Source: Carallia brachiata
Lineage: Eukaryota > Streptophyta > Magnoliopsida > Malpighiales > Rhizophoraceae
Length of the DNA: 64,000 nt
Assembly: GCA_021464245.1 (NCBI GenBank)
Contig: JADCRB010000001.1
Span: 7,498,152 to 7,562,151, forward strand
Reading direction: 5' to 3'
The notes below the pieces were generated by a model, which saw only the letters and a program-made list of their open reading frames with translations, was not told the DNA's origin and made no database searches. Below are positions 36,307 through 50,400 of the stretch, in pieces. Every line of letters begins with the position of its first letter. Position 1 is the first letter of the stretch. The translations under genes were made by a program, and so were the position numbers.

Positions 36307-37815
36307 TTCTATGGTGGAATTTTATTTCTTATTACGTGACAGGGGACTTCACTGTTAGAACTGTGGTTTAATGGTACAACTGAAATTATTGATATACTTT
36401 TCAGTAATGTAGTGGATCTTGCTATGATTGGAAGATTATATTAGTATTTGGATACTGGTTCAAATTGTATCTTTCTCTATGGTTCCTGTGAATTATGCTC
36501 ATATTCTGCATGTTTCTGCTGTTTGGTCCTTCCTCTTGGTTATGTTTGAAATATTCAACAAGAACCAAGACTACATAAGGTAGGAATTGGTTCTTAAAAC
36601 TTTTTTCCATGAACCATATGTATGTTTTCTCCGCTATAGAATTTGATGGATGCACGCTTTCAGTGGATTCTTTGGACTGGATTCTTATTCCAGTTGCATA
36701 ATCATTTATGTGAAGTTCTAAACTTTAATGTGCCAAAAATTCTGTTCTGGTATCACTGGTGTCTATGGTGCTGTTCAAAGTGTGAAATGAGTGGAAATTT
36801 GTAGGTTTGATGAGGCTGTGAGTTGCCTTAGCTGGGTGCATTTGTCAATTGTTCGCTATAATCTAGAAAATATTTATATTTCTATGTGCTGTTAAAAATT
36901 AAGACCATAGCCTTGATTTTTATATGTTTTTTTAGTTTCGATTTTTGACAATGGGTATGTTTGAAATCTGTAATAAATGACTGGACGTGGTTACTCAAAT
37001 GATTCGGTGGGCAATCTGCTTTCGTGTTCTAGAACTATAAATGCTGTCTTTCTTTTTGTCTCCGACGAGAATCATAACTTATACAGGGGAAGGGAGATTG
37101 GTAATAGTTGAGGTCGAATTCTTAGCTCCCACTTTAGCGTATTGTTCCGTAACTAATTTGGCAACATTAGCTAGTCGCTGTATCTTCCTTTTTAAGATTG
37201 GCTAAAATTTTAAATTAGTGTTTTAACGTTTGGGATGAGATTCAATTATAGGTACAACGTTTTTTTAATAAAATCGGTCTTTAATATTTTTACTATAGAA
37301 TATGTAAGTAATTTTTTATTATCTGACTGTTTAATTTATTAGGAAGTACATTATCTACTTGTGGTGTTATCAGTTTACCTTTTAATAGGATGTTGTATTT
37401 ATAAAAATATGGAAGCGTAATATTTTTTTCTAAATTTTTTGTTTTTCCTTGTTTTTGAAAAAAATAAAAAAATAAAAAAAATATCATAATATTATATTTT
37501 TAATAATATTGTATTCTATTAAAGGTGATTTGATAGATAATATAATTCTTAATAAATTAAATAATAAAATAATATAAAAGTATTGAATTATTTTATAATA
37601 AAAATATTAGAGATTAATTTTATTAAAAAAATATTGTGTTCATAATTAAATGTTAATTTAAATATTAAATACTAATTTAAGATTTTAGCTTTTGAGATTT
37701 GATGGTTCGCTTTACCCTTTATAATCTGCCCGTTATTCTCCTCTAAGGTCGCCGCCTCTTTTTATTTTCCTAGTTCTTGCTCTAATATTAGAGGGCATCT
37801 TCCGTGGCCTGTGGG
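36307..37815. other. eS27 3' region and AT-rich intergenic DNA
   Basis: The first few hundred bases probably include the eS27 3' UTR. The rest, to the hAT element, is AT-rich with no open frame of interest. Confidence 0.45.
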
Positions 37816-38422
37816 AATAGGTGACAAAATGGGTTATTGGGTCGGATTTGAGCTGGGTCACTTTGAATCGAGTTACTTATGAGTTAAGTTATTTTTAAGT
37901 TATTTTGGGTTGGGTCATTTTGGATTTGGGTTCGGGTTGTTCACGTCATCAAAAATGATGACGTGACATTTTTTATTAAAAATTTTAAAATTTTAAAAAT
38001 TTCAAAAATTTTACTAAAAATTCTTTAAAATCAAAGAAAATTATATGATTGAAAAATAATTGAAGAAATTTTTTTAAAATAGTTTAAAAAATTAAAATAA
38101 AATTTAAAATTGTATATAAAATCTCAAAATATTCTAAAAAAATTTATTATTAAAATTTATATTAAAAATAATATAATTTATACTTTTTATAATATAAAAT
38201 ATGCTAAATTTTTTCATTTTATTTTTTTTTCCTTAAGGAAAAAAAAAAGTTCGGGTCAAACGGGTCGGGTTAGAGTTGAGTTAGGTTTGACCCAAAGATT
38301 TTTGGGTCATTCAGGTTCGGGTCATTTTCGAGTTAGACCATCTTTCGGGTCGGGTTCGGGTCATATTTTTTTGAGCGGGTTCAGGTCAACCCATCGTGTC
38401 GGGTCAGATTTTGACACCTCTA
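37816..38422. mobile_element. hAT-type MITE, 607 bp
   Basis: The left end reads ATAGGTGACAAAATGGG and the right end is the complement of TAGAGGTGTCAAAATCTGA, which matches the terminal inverted repeats typical of plant hAT MITEs. The flanks CCTGTGGG (37808-37815) and CTTGTGGG (38423-38430) form an 8-bp target duplication with one mismatch. Both subterminal regions carry many GGGTC/GGGTT motifs in the same orientation (for example CGGGTCGGGTTCGGGTC), as expected of transposase-binding repeats. The centre is A/T-rich and non-coding. Confidence 0.75.
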
Positions 38423-38430
38423 CTTGTGGG

Positions 38431-41130
38431 TAACTTCGTCAGCAAGGTCGGTGGATCAAGGCCTGGTCTGTGTTTCGGGCCCATCTTCAGTGTTGGGCCC
38501 AGCCTTATCATGCCACGTGACACAAAATTTAAGATTGAAAATTAACTTCTTTCTCAGCCCATTGGAGACCATTCACCACTTTTTGGAGTCATATTCAAAT
38601 CGGTTTAAATTAGTCAGTCTGTTGTACTGAATATTAGACAGTCTTAAAATAAAAAAAAATAACTTATTTGTGTTTAAAAAAAGAAAAACAAAGAAAATTA
38701 ACTGTCTAATTGGTAAAACGTTTTGGATCTAAGCGTGGCTAAATAGGATTTCCGTAATCAAAATCCATGATTTATTTGGCGAGAAAGTTAGGCAAATCAC
38801 TACAGTTATGGGGAAACATACTTTGAGGGTGGTTGGAGGCAACATTCGAAAATCACATTTGTTTTTGGGGGTAATAAAGGCATCGTAAAAAAAAAGGCGA
38901 AAATCTATTCCTTCGTGCTCTTCAAATCCAAGGCTCCATCTATGTCTCTTTCCTTCTTCCAAGCGTAATACTTTTCATATCGAAAAATTAAATTAAACAC
39001 CATTTCCTAACGTGCACGAGTAAATTAAAAAATAAATTTTTTTATCTTCACTTTCTTCCAAATTTTAAACAACATTTTGAAGTTTTCATTCATTCTTTTC
39101 TCCATAGCTTTTTATATTTGAACTAGTGATGACAAAATGATCTTCTTTCTTAAAACTTTTCTCCCTCTACCCTCTCTATTTTGTTCCGTTAATTTTCTTT
39201 TCCTACATCAATTGATGTCCAAATACACTGTGACCGTGTAAGTAGTAATTAGAGAACACAGTCCACTTCCCAATACGTAGGCTTGTGGTGGGCTGGTCGT
39301 CGTTGATATCCAACGACCAGTGACCATGTTAACGACCGTGAGGGAAGAAACGCATAATAAATGCGTGACGCGGCCAGCCCTCCGATTGCCTGTCCGCCGC
39401 AATTCATAACTCACACCGCCGACCACCGCAGCCCCACAGAGCCAGGCACCCTGATTGAGCACTCCGCTAGTGGCCCAAGCGGAACACCAACCTCTGTCTC
39501 TCCTTCTCATTGCGTATAGTTGTAATTCTTCTTTCATTACAGTAGTTTTATTATTCTTATTAAAAGCTCTACGTTTTCGAAAAAGCTTGCTATTGATATT
39601 GGATATTCATTTCTTCGAAAGAATTGCAGGGGTCCTGCTGTGGCACTTGACATCCCTCACATTAGCCTCATTGAAGTGGGGATGATACACTATGTCTAGT
39701 CATTTGGAGGAGTCCATCATACGTCAATTATGGCTTGATCACAAATTTGAACGGTTGGGTGACGGGGCAATCAACCTCCAGTCCATAGCAGTACGACATT
39801 TTTGAAAGTACAGCGTATCCAAGTTCATTTTGATTCAGGTGTTTCCTCAACATGCTTCAGCTTTTCCGTGTTTGAGTACATATCACACTTTGCAATGGTG
39901 ACTTTTGACTTCATGGGTTTATTTAGGCTTTTGTGTTGGGTCGTTGGAAAATAAAGAGGTGACAATAAAGTCCACTCGTAAAACTAGTTGCTTTTTCCAT
40001 TTGAATCTTCTTTCACCAGAGTCATCAGCACACCCAAGAAAACAATGTTCTGAATTTTCAACAACAATAACAAATAAAACCCTTTTACTTAGCAGTGGCC
40101 TGAAATCTAAAGGGTGTTATTTTGAAATAAATTGGGGTCAAGATGCTAAGTTTCGGATGGTGAATCAAGCGAATAATGTAGCTGTAACAAGGTGAGTTGA
40201 GCAAGAGACTTCACAGTTCCGTTCGTGGTGGTTTTAGGCGAATCAAAATTAGTTGCTCGCATCACACCAGCTGAAAGAACGTAGAGGTGAGTTTGAAAAG
40301 AAGAGATAACAGGGGATGTGAAGAACAAGCTTATCATTGTCCCCTCTAAAATAAGTCTTAAAAATGGGTATGCATTCATTCTCCCCATTTGTTCTTCAAT
40401 AAGATGTAGACAGTAATCATATCTGTTGATATACATTTTCATGTCATAGTCCTCAATTACTTCTTTGGCATTCAAGCAAAGATTCCTACAAGTCCTCCGT
40501 AATCCCAATCGGAAAGCAAGCATATTTTCTCAAAAAGAATCACCGCAATCTTTCCATCTTACAAAAGTATTAAATTAAATGAGAAAGTATGTTTATTTAT
40601 CATCTTCCTTCATAAAGTTCTCCCCCAAGATCCCGCCAACTAAACCATGAGTATTTAACTGGGTTTTGGATTTCACAGTTTTCAATCGTTAACAGTTCTA
40701 ACTGTAATTCCCTGCAAAACAAGATGACTCTCCTTGTTGAACAGATACTACATTGTTGCATCAAAGGAAACATTTCGCAGTTAAAACTGTCTACAGAATA
40801 ATAAAAATCTTTAGACTTAGATGGCAAATGTAGTTATGTATTCTGTCATATAACATAAGAATTGAAAATACCAATCAGCTATATTGGTACTACTAGAGTA
40901 GAGTTGTCTCTCGTTTCCTAAGCCTGAAGGTTTCGAGTTTGAGTATCAGGCGGAGCCAATTTATAAATAAAAAAAAAACAGAAATGAAAATAAAAAAGAG
41001 GCATCTAATAGCTAAGCATCAAATTTTGGGAAGCCACAGGGGAGGAGGTCTTACTCTGAATCATTCAGACATACCGCGAACAAGAACAGGAAAATTCTGC
41101 TGGTGATGACATGAATGATCCAAATTGTTG
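38431..41130. other. Intergenic, no gene recognised
   Basis: Minus-strand frames at 39537-39208 (109 codons), 40523-40146 (125 codons) and 40827-40600 (75 codons) are the longest. They show no domain I recognise and I could not join them with splice sites. Positions 40885-40945 have a weak SINE-like B-box (GGTTTCGAGTTTGAG). The last few hundred bases are the 3' flank of the WD40 gene. Confidence 0.4.
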
Positions 41131-42171
41131 CTAAACCCTAAGAATCTGAAGCTTGGTGGAGAAGGCAATAGCAACCCAGTCAGGCTGGGAAGAGGACCAC
41201 TGAAGCTGCTCGATTTCGGCGCCAGCGGTGTAAGCGAGAATCGGATCCAAACCGCCCTCAACGGGCTGGCCCATGGAGGAGAGGTCCCAAATCAAGGCCT
41301 GGGAGTCATCCCCAGCGGTGCAGATATGGCAGGAGCTGTGCGGGGCCCAGGCTATGGCATTGACGCTGGCGTGGTGCCTCTGCAATTCCACCACCGGCAG
41401 CGTCGGACGACGGATATCGAGCACCACCACTTTGGTGGTGTCCATGATTATTGTGGCCATGTACCTCGGATCCTGCTTGTTCCATCCCAACCGCACCAGA
41501 GGGCTGTCCGGCTCCGAGCTCTCGTAGATGATGGTGGAATGCTCCTTGTCGCGCAGATCGAAAACCCTAACGGAGCCATCGGCGGAGACGGAAGCGAAGA
41601 CGCCGGCGCCGCCCCAGGCGATGTCGTAGACCTCCTTATCGTGGGCAATAAGCTGGGTGTCGACGGCCTCCCGCTCGATGTCCCAGATGGTGCAGGTGGT
41701 GTCGATGCTGGAGGTGCCGATGCGCCTGGGCTCGGCCTCGTTCCAGTCGAAGGAGGTGAGGGGACCACAGAACTCGCTGTTCTTGTTGCCGTTGAGGAGG
41801 CACTTGAGGTCGACCCGGGACTGGTCGTCGGAGATGCGCCAGACGCGGAGGAAGTCGCTGGAGGTGGCGAGGAGGTCCGGCTTCTGGCAGTCCTTGTCCG
41901 GGACGAAGATGGTCTTGGTGGGAGGGTAGGGGTGCTCGAAGGAAAGGGCCGGGTCGGAGCGGATCTCGCCGTTGGAATCGTCGAGCTGGACGATCTCCAC
42001 CCTGTTCGGATAATGTTCCAGGAGGCTGGCGATGGCTAGCCGGTACTTCTTGTCGCGCCGGACGCTCCAGTTCATGGCGTAGATGTGCCAGGGAGCCTCG
42101 TACGTGTATATCTCCGACCGCTTCTGCTGCTCGTCCGACCCGTCCTGGTTCGGATCGCTGCTCGCCCCCAT
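41131..42171 (-). CDS. WD40-repeat protein of the LWD1/LWD2-AN11 family
   Basis: One uninterrupted exon of 346 residues, the family length. It starts [20 protein letters not shown], continues with [20 protein letters not shown] and ends [15 protein letters not shown], all diagnostic of this very conserved group. Several WD blades are visible, with [10 protein letters not shown] and [10 protein letters not shown] among the clearest. Members are scaffolds: AN11 works with MYB-bHLH regulators of anthocyanin, and Arabidopsis LWD1/2 act in the circadian clock and photoperiod pathway. Which of these roles applies here cannot be read from sequence. The lack of introns is typical of the family. No lesions. 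Confidence 0.93.
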   Translation of the reverse strand: MGASSDPNQDGSDEQQKRSEIYTYEAPWHIYAMNWSVRRDKKYRLAIASLLEHYPNRVEIVQLDDSNGEIRSDPALSFEHPYPPTKTIFVPDKDCQKPDLLATSSDFLRVWRISDDQSRVDLKCLLNGNKNSEFCGPLTSFDWNEAEPRRIGTSSIDTTCTIWDIEREAVDTQLIAHDKEVYDIAWGGAGVFASVSADGSVRVFDLRDKEHSTIIYESSEPDSPLVRLGWNKQDPRYMATIIMDTTKVVVLDIRRPTLPVVELQRHHASVNAIAWAPHSSCHICTAGDDSQALIWDLSSMGQPVEGGLDPILAYTAGAEIEQLQWSSSQPDWVAIAFSTKLQILRV

Positions 42172-44284
42172 TTTCCTCTGTAAGATATTTGCTTTTCGCT
42201 TTTTGCTTTTTTATCTGAATTCTTTGTTCCTTTTATGCTGCAACACAGAGTGAACTCTTGAGGTCTCAACAAATCGGAGTCGAGTCGCCTGCGTTGCCCG
42301 CTGGCAATCGCCACTGACTTTGTCTGTTGACTGATGAGCCGATTGCTGTCGGTCGGATCCTTACCCGGCGTCTCTGCATACGATCCAATGGCTCTAATTT
42401 CCTTTCCCATAATACATTTCGCCTTTTCTTTACTGGTTGAATTTTATGGTCAAAGAAAAACATTTGAAAAAATATTTGTAATATAATTAATTAAATTTTT
42501 TGATAATTATAATAATATAATATATAATAAAATATTATTTTTTTCACACATCTCATTAATATTATAAAAATTTTTATTTTATCTCTTTTTTTAAATAAAT
42601 ATAATTTATTTATAATTTTATATTATATAATAAGTAAAATTTATTTAAATAAAAAAATTAAAAATAATATTAAAATAATATTAAATTATAAATTAATTTT
42701 ATTCATTAATAAAAAAATAAATAAATAAATACTTAAATAATAATCATTAATATATTACGGACGGATAACTTGTGCTTTGAGCACGTCCTTTTTTTTCTTC
42801 CTTTCTTTACTGCTCTTCAGTCGCCTCTTCTCCTTTTTCCAAAGCGTCACCAATACGGTACGACCGACAAGACGGTATTTCAATTTTAAAATAAAACAAG
42901 TAAAATACGGATAAAATACACGATTATATGTGTATATATGCATATAAAAAAATTGTTGTGTAATATTTTAATAAAATTATTAATGTAAGCTCATAAATAT
43001 AAATACAATATCTTGACCAAAAAAAATAAATAAATATAATATGAGTATTCACTTATAAATATGATGAAATTTTTTTTTTAATTTAATTTTTATTATCAAA
43101 ATTAAAAAATATTACAAGCATGTCTATAACGTATCTATGTTGTGTCTACAACGTATCGAAGACATGTTTGAGACATCATTATATTTTTTTCTTTTTTTTG
43201 AAACATTTGTCTAAGCCACACATATCCAACATAAAAAGTGTCATATCCGTACATCTTAGCCGTTTTCTATGTGCTATACCACTTATAACAATTTTATGAA
43301 TATAAATTTTTATACAATATATATATTCTATTCACATGGCATAAAATATTTAACATATAATATAAAAATTTATTATACTTCAACGAAATTATAAAATTTG
43401 CGTCCAAAAATTTAGATTGCTTAAACAGCTCTATCCCTTATGAAGTGATATATTGACAAATGCTTAAACAAGATTAAGGTGAAGTGGCTAAGGGGCCCCC
43501 TCCTTGTGGAAATCGGAATTAAAAAGCTTTGCTTTTCCCCTCAAGAAATGATTTTAGAATTCACTTGTGAAATTTGGTTAGGCTCTCTCTCTCCAGAATT
43601 GAATTGAGGGCTCTCGCCCGTATAAAGTTCTGGTCGGTCGTTGTAGCTCTCCCATTCTTAGCAATTTGATAATTTGCAATGAATGAATAAAATTTGCTTG
43701 GAAGGTGGAAATTCTCCCGCACCCACTGGTAATTAGTTAGTTGTGATTATCAATTATGAAGGAAAAGGGAGGAAGAAAAAAAAATTGTAATAATTATTAT
43801 TTATTTTTTTTATGTTTTTTTTAATTTTTTACATTACTTTAAATAATTTTATTTTTTTTACTAATTTTTCTCTCACAAATTACTATTTACCTTTTCTTCA
43901 CAAAATTTGTGTGTTTATTGTCTGTAGTTTAAAATTGAGCGAAATCGCTGTCGAACATATCTGATCGAATTCTGTTATAAGTATGCCTGAATGCAGTGTG
44001 TATTGCAATATGCAGCTCTGTCCAGACGAGGTATACCTGCTTGGGACCTCAGTTTTAGGCAAGACTAATCTCATTCTGATTTCTTTCCCTGTTAAGAGAT
44101 ATTGTCAAAACGGGGCCTTCTACTCCATTAATCAATGGTCATCTGAACCATGTCATGGATAGGTCATCTTGGCTATATTGCACTTCTACCTTGCACAAGT
44201 TCATTTGATACTCTTGTGTCAGAATTATTTATGAAATCGATTCACATTAATGCAATATTTCTCTTTAATAAAAAAAAAATACAA

Positions 44285-44470
44285 TTCATTTTTTCTTTCA
44301 CCATATTTTATTTTTTTTAACTTTTTACATCATTTCGAATAATTTTATTTTTTTACTACTTTTTTTCTCACAATTTACTATTTACTTTTTCTTTTATCAT
44401 ATTTTTTAATTTTTTTACCACTCTAAATAATTTTATTTTCTCTCTATTTTTTTTCTTTTTCTCCTTCTCT
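44285..44470. repeat. CT-rich dispersed repeat units
   Basis: CATTTCGAATAATTTTATTT followed by CTCACAATTTACTATTTACTTTTTCTTTT matches units at 4137-4420 and 43790-43905, all in the same strand orientation. Confidence 0.6.
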
Positions 44471-44580
44471 CTCAACCCTTTGTCCCAGTCCCACTCCAAA
44501 GTCTAAACACACCGGAAATTCTTAAATTGTGTTAGTGTTGTTCAAAAAAGCGAAAAATAAGACAAGTTGGAGATGCGAAG

Positions 44581-44717
44581 CACGTGATTGACTGATGAAA
44601 TTTATGAGTTGATTTCGAGCAACTAAAATTGGGAAGAGATAAAAGCGGGACACGTGATTGACCGATGAAATTTGTGAAATAATTATTCCACCAACTAAAA
44701 TTTGGAACAGATAAAGA
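44581..44717. repeat. Two-copy 70-bp direct repeat, each copy with a CACGTG palindrome
   Basis: CACGTGATTGACTGATGAAA at 44581 and CACGTGATTGACCGATGAAA at 44651, with further matches (CAACTAAAATTgGGAA-AGATAAA) downstream in each copy. Confidence 0.85.
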
Positions 44718-47473
44718 ACAACTTAATATTTTTTTTCGGTCTTTCAAAAATTTACATGAGGAACGATTGTCTCAATTTAGGACAAGAAAATCTACAATAA
44801 GGATCATCAGTAAAATTTAAATCCTAAAATTTTCAGATTGGAGACAGAAATCTTATTAGTTGAGCCAACATTTATTAGCAAACACAACCTAATGCTGATA
44901 GCCAATAACAGTTGCTAAGGGCGCAAGGACACAAATATAAGATATAAACACAACATGATATGAATGTGAGGATACATAAACTCTTAACTTAAAACACGAG
45001 TACAAAATAAACATGGATATATATCTATAAATTTTAAATTTTTTTACTTATAATTCATAATAATTATTATTATGATATATATGTATGCGTATATTATACT
45101 AATTAAAAATAACAAACACATATTTTAAAAATGTTTAACACGTATATTAAATGTATATAATAGGTGAATTAAAAGTGTTCAACACGCTTGTTAGAATTTT
45201 TTTTTTTATTTTTTTGTTGGACGCATTTTAAAATGTTCAAACACTCATGTAAAAAATATTGGACGAGTGTTATATTTGATATGCATATCTGATATAGATA
45301 CGCATCAATTTTTTTTTTTTAAGTGTATAGTTGCCAAAATCAGGCGGACTAGAGGGTTGATAACTTGGACCAGGCCGTCAATTTTAGAAATTTGGGATCT
45401 GGGTTGACAGCCCACTGGCCGCACATGAGAAGGATAGGCCGATAGCGTGAGGCTGGCCGTACATTGACTTCTAGCAAACGTGATCTGTGCTTGCACCAAG
45501 AATAGGCCGACAAGGCCCAAAATTTTAGCATGTTGCGCTTAAAACGACATCGTCAAAGGAAGAGGAGCGCATTTATTTTTCGTTTTAAAAGAAAGAAAAC
45601 CTACGTAACCCCTTCGCTTTACTTCCCTGTGTCTTTTCTCTGTGTTTCACTTCCAGAACGAAACTAGTTGTTTTTTAAAGTGTGAGATATAATACTCATT
45701 TATGAAAATTGTCATAGGACACGTTACTTGCATATTTGTAGAGTTTTTTTTTTTTTTATGTGGTGATTGTATAAGTGATTTTGTTGTATTTGAAATCAGC
45801 ATGACCTTATATCTTATAAGAATCATTGCTTGAAATCGCCATGCTCTTATTGCCTTGACCTTACAAAGGTCTTGGGTTCTAGGCATGGTAGCAACAGCAA
45901 CAAGACATCTTATATAAGAATCATTGTTTGATTTTACTTTTAACATTTTGTTTGGAAAAAGAGAATGGAGATGAAGAAAATGTGGGAAATGAACATTGAA
46001 AAAGAGGAAAATTTTTTATTCTTGTTTGGAAGAGTGTGATGTGAGAACAAAAATTACAAATATTTTGTTTAGGGATGACATTTGGGGATGAGTGAAAAAT
46101 AAGAAAAAAAGAAATAAAGTACTAAAATATTAATCTTACTGTAAAAAGTGATAGTAAAAAAATCAAACTAAAGACAACAAAAAAAATTTGAAAAACGGCA
46201 AAAGAGAGCCAGGCGCATTTCCGCCGGGCAATTGGATTTGGCGGAGCCCCAAGAAAAATACTTGAGCCCATGATTTTTTTTTTCCCTATGTTTCTACTAA
46301 ACACACATGCTTAGCACAAGCTAATTAATTTCTTTCCTTCCGACATAAATTCCCTATTCCCAAACAAGCAGTAAGTTGTACTATCGACCATAAATCTTAG
46401 GAAGCCAACCTTTACCAATCATGCTCTTGCAATAGGAAAAGTTAAAAAGAAATAACAATCAAGCAATGAATGGAACCCAACCTTCCCCTGCTGCCTCACC
46501 CACTCCCCATCCTTCTGAGGGCCAGACTAGATCAGATGTTTACGATTTCATCCAAAAAAAAAACTTATATATCATTCATGTGCATCTAAACTAAGATTTA
46601 GGCAATGATACGATGGTGGATCATTGCCACATCCTCGACACCATCAACATTCTAACCGGCTGCTAATGTCCATGCAAGCAATGCCAACTATAATGCCTAT
46701 CAGCATAGCAAATGAAAAGTGCACCTGCTCACTCGCTGTTCTTGCCCTGACCTCAATACATCATCATCATCGTCACATCCTGTGTTCCTCAGCAACGACT
46801 GAACTATACGCATTCTTAATCCTTGATAAATAAAATTGCATTTTCCTTCACTACTACCAATGAATAAAAAAAAAAAAAACACGTACTGGGAACTGAAGAA
46901 CCAACACCCTAACAACTTAAAAGAGATTGATCTTGCGCATTTTCAAGATAATAATTTCCTACCGGACGGATTGAACATACTCCTACAACTATTTACTTTC
47001 TTTAGATAGTCAATATCATTGGATTATTTATTATATTGCGTTCAAATCCAAGCGAAGATGGGATTTCACAGGATAGACCGTTGTATTTTTGTAACCATTT
47101 GATAGCTTTTGTTCTCGGCAATTTGCATCTAACACTTTATCAGGTCACCACAAGTTCAAAACAGAATATATTTTGGGCCAACTCCCATCAAACCTCAGGC
47201 TGTATCAGGAATCAATATGCACTTCAATTGTTCATTCTTCAAGCAAAGGGCAACTAGAATTTCAATTACTGGAAATAATCTCGTTTTTATTATACCGTTG
47301 AAAAATAGCTTTCTAACTTCATTTGCATCGAGTGTGAAAGAATATACTAGATTGTAAAAAATACACATGAATGCTCCACACACGGGCATGAATCAGGTAA
47401 CCCTAAACTTCATAATTTTAAAGAATAAAACCCAGAAACGTGTAATTATCATTGCTGGTGGCTGCTGCTCCTA

Positions 47474-50400
47474 TTAAGGGCTTCGTGGAAGCATTGGGTC
47501 CGTATCAAGTACTTTGACACCATCTTCATCCATTGAGATCTTGCTCCAACCAGAATTTCTCAAGGAAAAGACCTTAGGCCTGTCAAACACACTACCTCGG
47601 AAGCCTGTTATCTTTGACGATACCATAGGCATCACGAGAACAGCAGATGCATTGATTGAATCCTCTCCAAAACCTAGCGATAAAGAACAAGCAGCCTGCA
47701 ACAGCAGATTCAGAACTTGGCATTTAGAGTTCACAATTACAAGTCCATTGGTCTTTTCTATTTAGTTACAATGGTTAAGAAAAGAAAAGTGTAGAAAAAG
47801 ATGAACCAAATGACGATGATTTAAATGAATAGCACCTTTGCCTTAGCTACCATCTCTGTAACCTTCATGATGATTCTCTGGGTGAGTAACCCTGTGTCTT
47901 TATTATGTGAATTGTCAGATGGGATGACCAGCCTATACCAAATACCAAATGTGACAAAACTTGTGAGAACCACATATGTTCAAAAATGTTACATAGGTCA
48001 AAAATGTGTTGGTACTTGGTATCCCACCAAAAGTAAATCCCATGCACCATTAAATAGTTGTAAGTTTTTGCATAAGCCGAGACAGGGTGAATAAACAGTG
48101 GATGTAAATATAAACAACGATACTTCAAGTCAAAACTCTTTTAAAGTTTTAAGAATCAATTAGCATCCAATTATTCTTTTGTCAACCTTTTCCTTTTCTA
48201 CAAAGCTAAACCCAGTTTGCAACTTCAAATTTATCACTTGATGATAATTTCATTTCCAAAGGAAAAAAATGTATGATACCTGTCTGATTCGGTTGAAATG
48301 CTTTTAGGTGCCACTGCAACCAAAGATGAACCGTCTTTGACCTCACCGCCTGAAAATTTTAGACATGACACAGTTTTCAATCTCTCTATACTTTGACTTT
48401 AAGAAGACCACCACCAAATTTACCTTTTGACTCATCAGGGGCCAGCAATGAAATGCCGATGAAAACAGAAATCATCCCTAGTACAAACATTGTTGTCCTT
48501 AGTGCATCAAACACCTGTTGTAAAGAACATCAAACTCAATATGTCAACTATATCCCCACTTCAGAGGTACAAATATCCAGTTAATAAATGGTAACATGAA
48601 CTATCAGGATTCCATTTACATCCAGAATGAAATGACTGAAGCCTTTGACTCCAGGGTCCAGGCAGACAACCACTCAGACAGGCATCTCCTAAATAACTAC
48701 ATGGGGAAGCTACTGTCTCTGCAGTCCAGTGGCAAATGGTATAGGAGATATGACATTCCAGTCAATTTCAAGGATTAATATTTGAATGAAATGAGAATCA
48801 TAAGCTTGTCTGTTTGTGGTTTTCCAGAAATGTGCTAAGCCATATACGAATAGAATTAACACGTAATCCTTCAAGTCACACATCATACAGACTGCAGACA
48901 GAAACCACCTGAAAAATTGAGAGAAAGAGAGAGAGAGAGAGAGAGAACCTGATATTCCTGGAAGTATACAAATCCGGTACAAATCGAGAAGAAAGTCCAA
49001 GCAATTTGGAACATGGGAACAATGAGGATGGCATCGAAAAGGGACAATCCCTCATTCAACCTCGTCATCTGTGTAAGTGGGAAATATATTTAAAATCATC
49101 AGGCCGACTAACAGTTGTTATATCACAAATCAGATATAAACAGGCACATGGCTTCAGCTATAATCTTACCCAAAATCCAGCGGTACTAAGAAATAAAAGA
49201 AGCACGGAGTAAGTGAACCAGCCATGCAACTGGTAGCCACTATACATAGCCAATCTTAGGAGATTGGAGCTGGAAGCAGAAAACATTTTATCAGAACAGA
49301 GATGTGAATATACGGTTCTTCCCTGCAAAATAGAAAAGGGTGAAGATATCAAAGGCTTCCAACTTACAGAGATTTTGCAAACAACACTGAGCATGATCCT
49401 ATTGCACCTGAAACTATAGCATAAGAAAAAGGAAGAAGCATATGCCAATAAGGTCTGAGGTCTTGTCCTGAAACAGCAATCAGAAGTTCTCCTCTCCTGC
49501 ATGTTACACAGATTGAATACAAACATATTGCTATCACTTTGCAATGCATTGTTCAAATAAAATAAATCTGACTGCAACATCAAAGAACCACCAATTCCAA
49601 AAAGCTTCACCTGTAGATGTAATGGTGCAGGGCAACAACTAAGACTAAAATCATACAATACACAAGGAATGGAATATTGCTGTATTTCTCTGCCAACTGC
49701 TCCGGAGTGTATACTGAGAAGGAAACAAACATAAGTAATTGAACATTTTCTACCATACAAACAGTGTTAGTATGACTTATCAACAAAAAATGAAAATAAA
49801 AGGAAAAAAAAGAAAAAGTGTGTTAGTATGGTTTGTTCTTATTACAGGTGAGAAAAATTACGCATCTTATATTTGAACAAAATTCCTAATAGAGGGAACA
49901 AAAAGTCCTGGAAATGAATCTCTCAGAACAAGCACAGTCTTTAAAGATTTTAAGAAGATTGAGGCTGCATTGGTCTATACTTCTAGCACAATATTGTTCA
50001 AGTTGAAGAAGACATGCACATCTATCTAAATGCGGCCATATCTATTTGTTCAACCCAACGGAGGACAAATTTAGGGACCTGCCTTTTTATGTAACTGTGG
50101 AAGGTTAACATTTGACATAACATAGAAACTTGAGGTTACAGACTTTAAGGATGATTAGGGTTTGGAAGATGAATTGCGGTTGATTTAGGGAAGCTTATGG
50201 TGCTGTACGAAGCTGTGAACATTATTCTGAGTAACTTTAGAAACCAGGATATGAAAGAAAAAGAAGAATAAATAAATGACAAAAAAGAAGAAAAAATGCA
50301 ATCGCAGATCAATTTATCAACAAAGTCTCACAAGAGGTCAAATTCTCCAGCATCAATTCTCATTAATAAAACTAAGTCTAATGCCCAAAGCCAAAAGTTC

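Larger units (their letters stand above)
42172..47473. other. Intergenic between the WD40 and NIPA genes
   Basis: Starts with the probable WD40 leader/promoter. CT-rich repeat units recur at 43790-43905 and 44285-44470 around a 370-bp non-repetitive segment. A 70-bp-period repeat lies at 44581-44717. Positions 44830-44880 carry a weak minus-strand SINE-like signature. A short Pro-containing frame near 46466 (MNGTQPSPAASPTPHPSEGQ) was considered and not supported. No gene called. Confidence 0.45.

Noticed and set aside
39208..40827. Minus-strand frames of 75-125 codons as exons of an unknown gene
   Set aside because: No recognisable domain, and no consistent donor/acceptor pairing was found.
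41125..42039. 304-codon plus-strand frame
   Set aside because: Antisense to the LWD/AN11 gene; it arises from that gene's codon bias.
44532..44747. 71-codon frame with internal peptide repeats
   Set aside because: The peptide repeat simply reflects the 70-bp DNA tandem repeat.
46466..46570. Short Pro/Ala/Ser-rich frame resembling an arabinogalactan peptide
   Set aside because: No signal peptide or GPI-type tail in frame.
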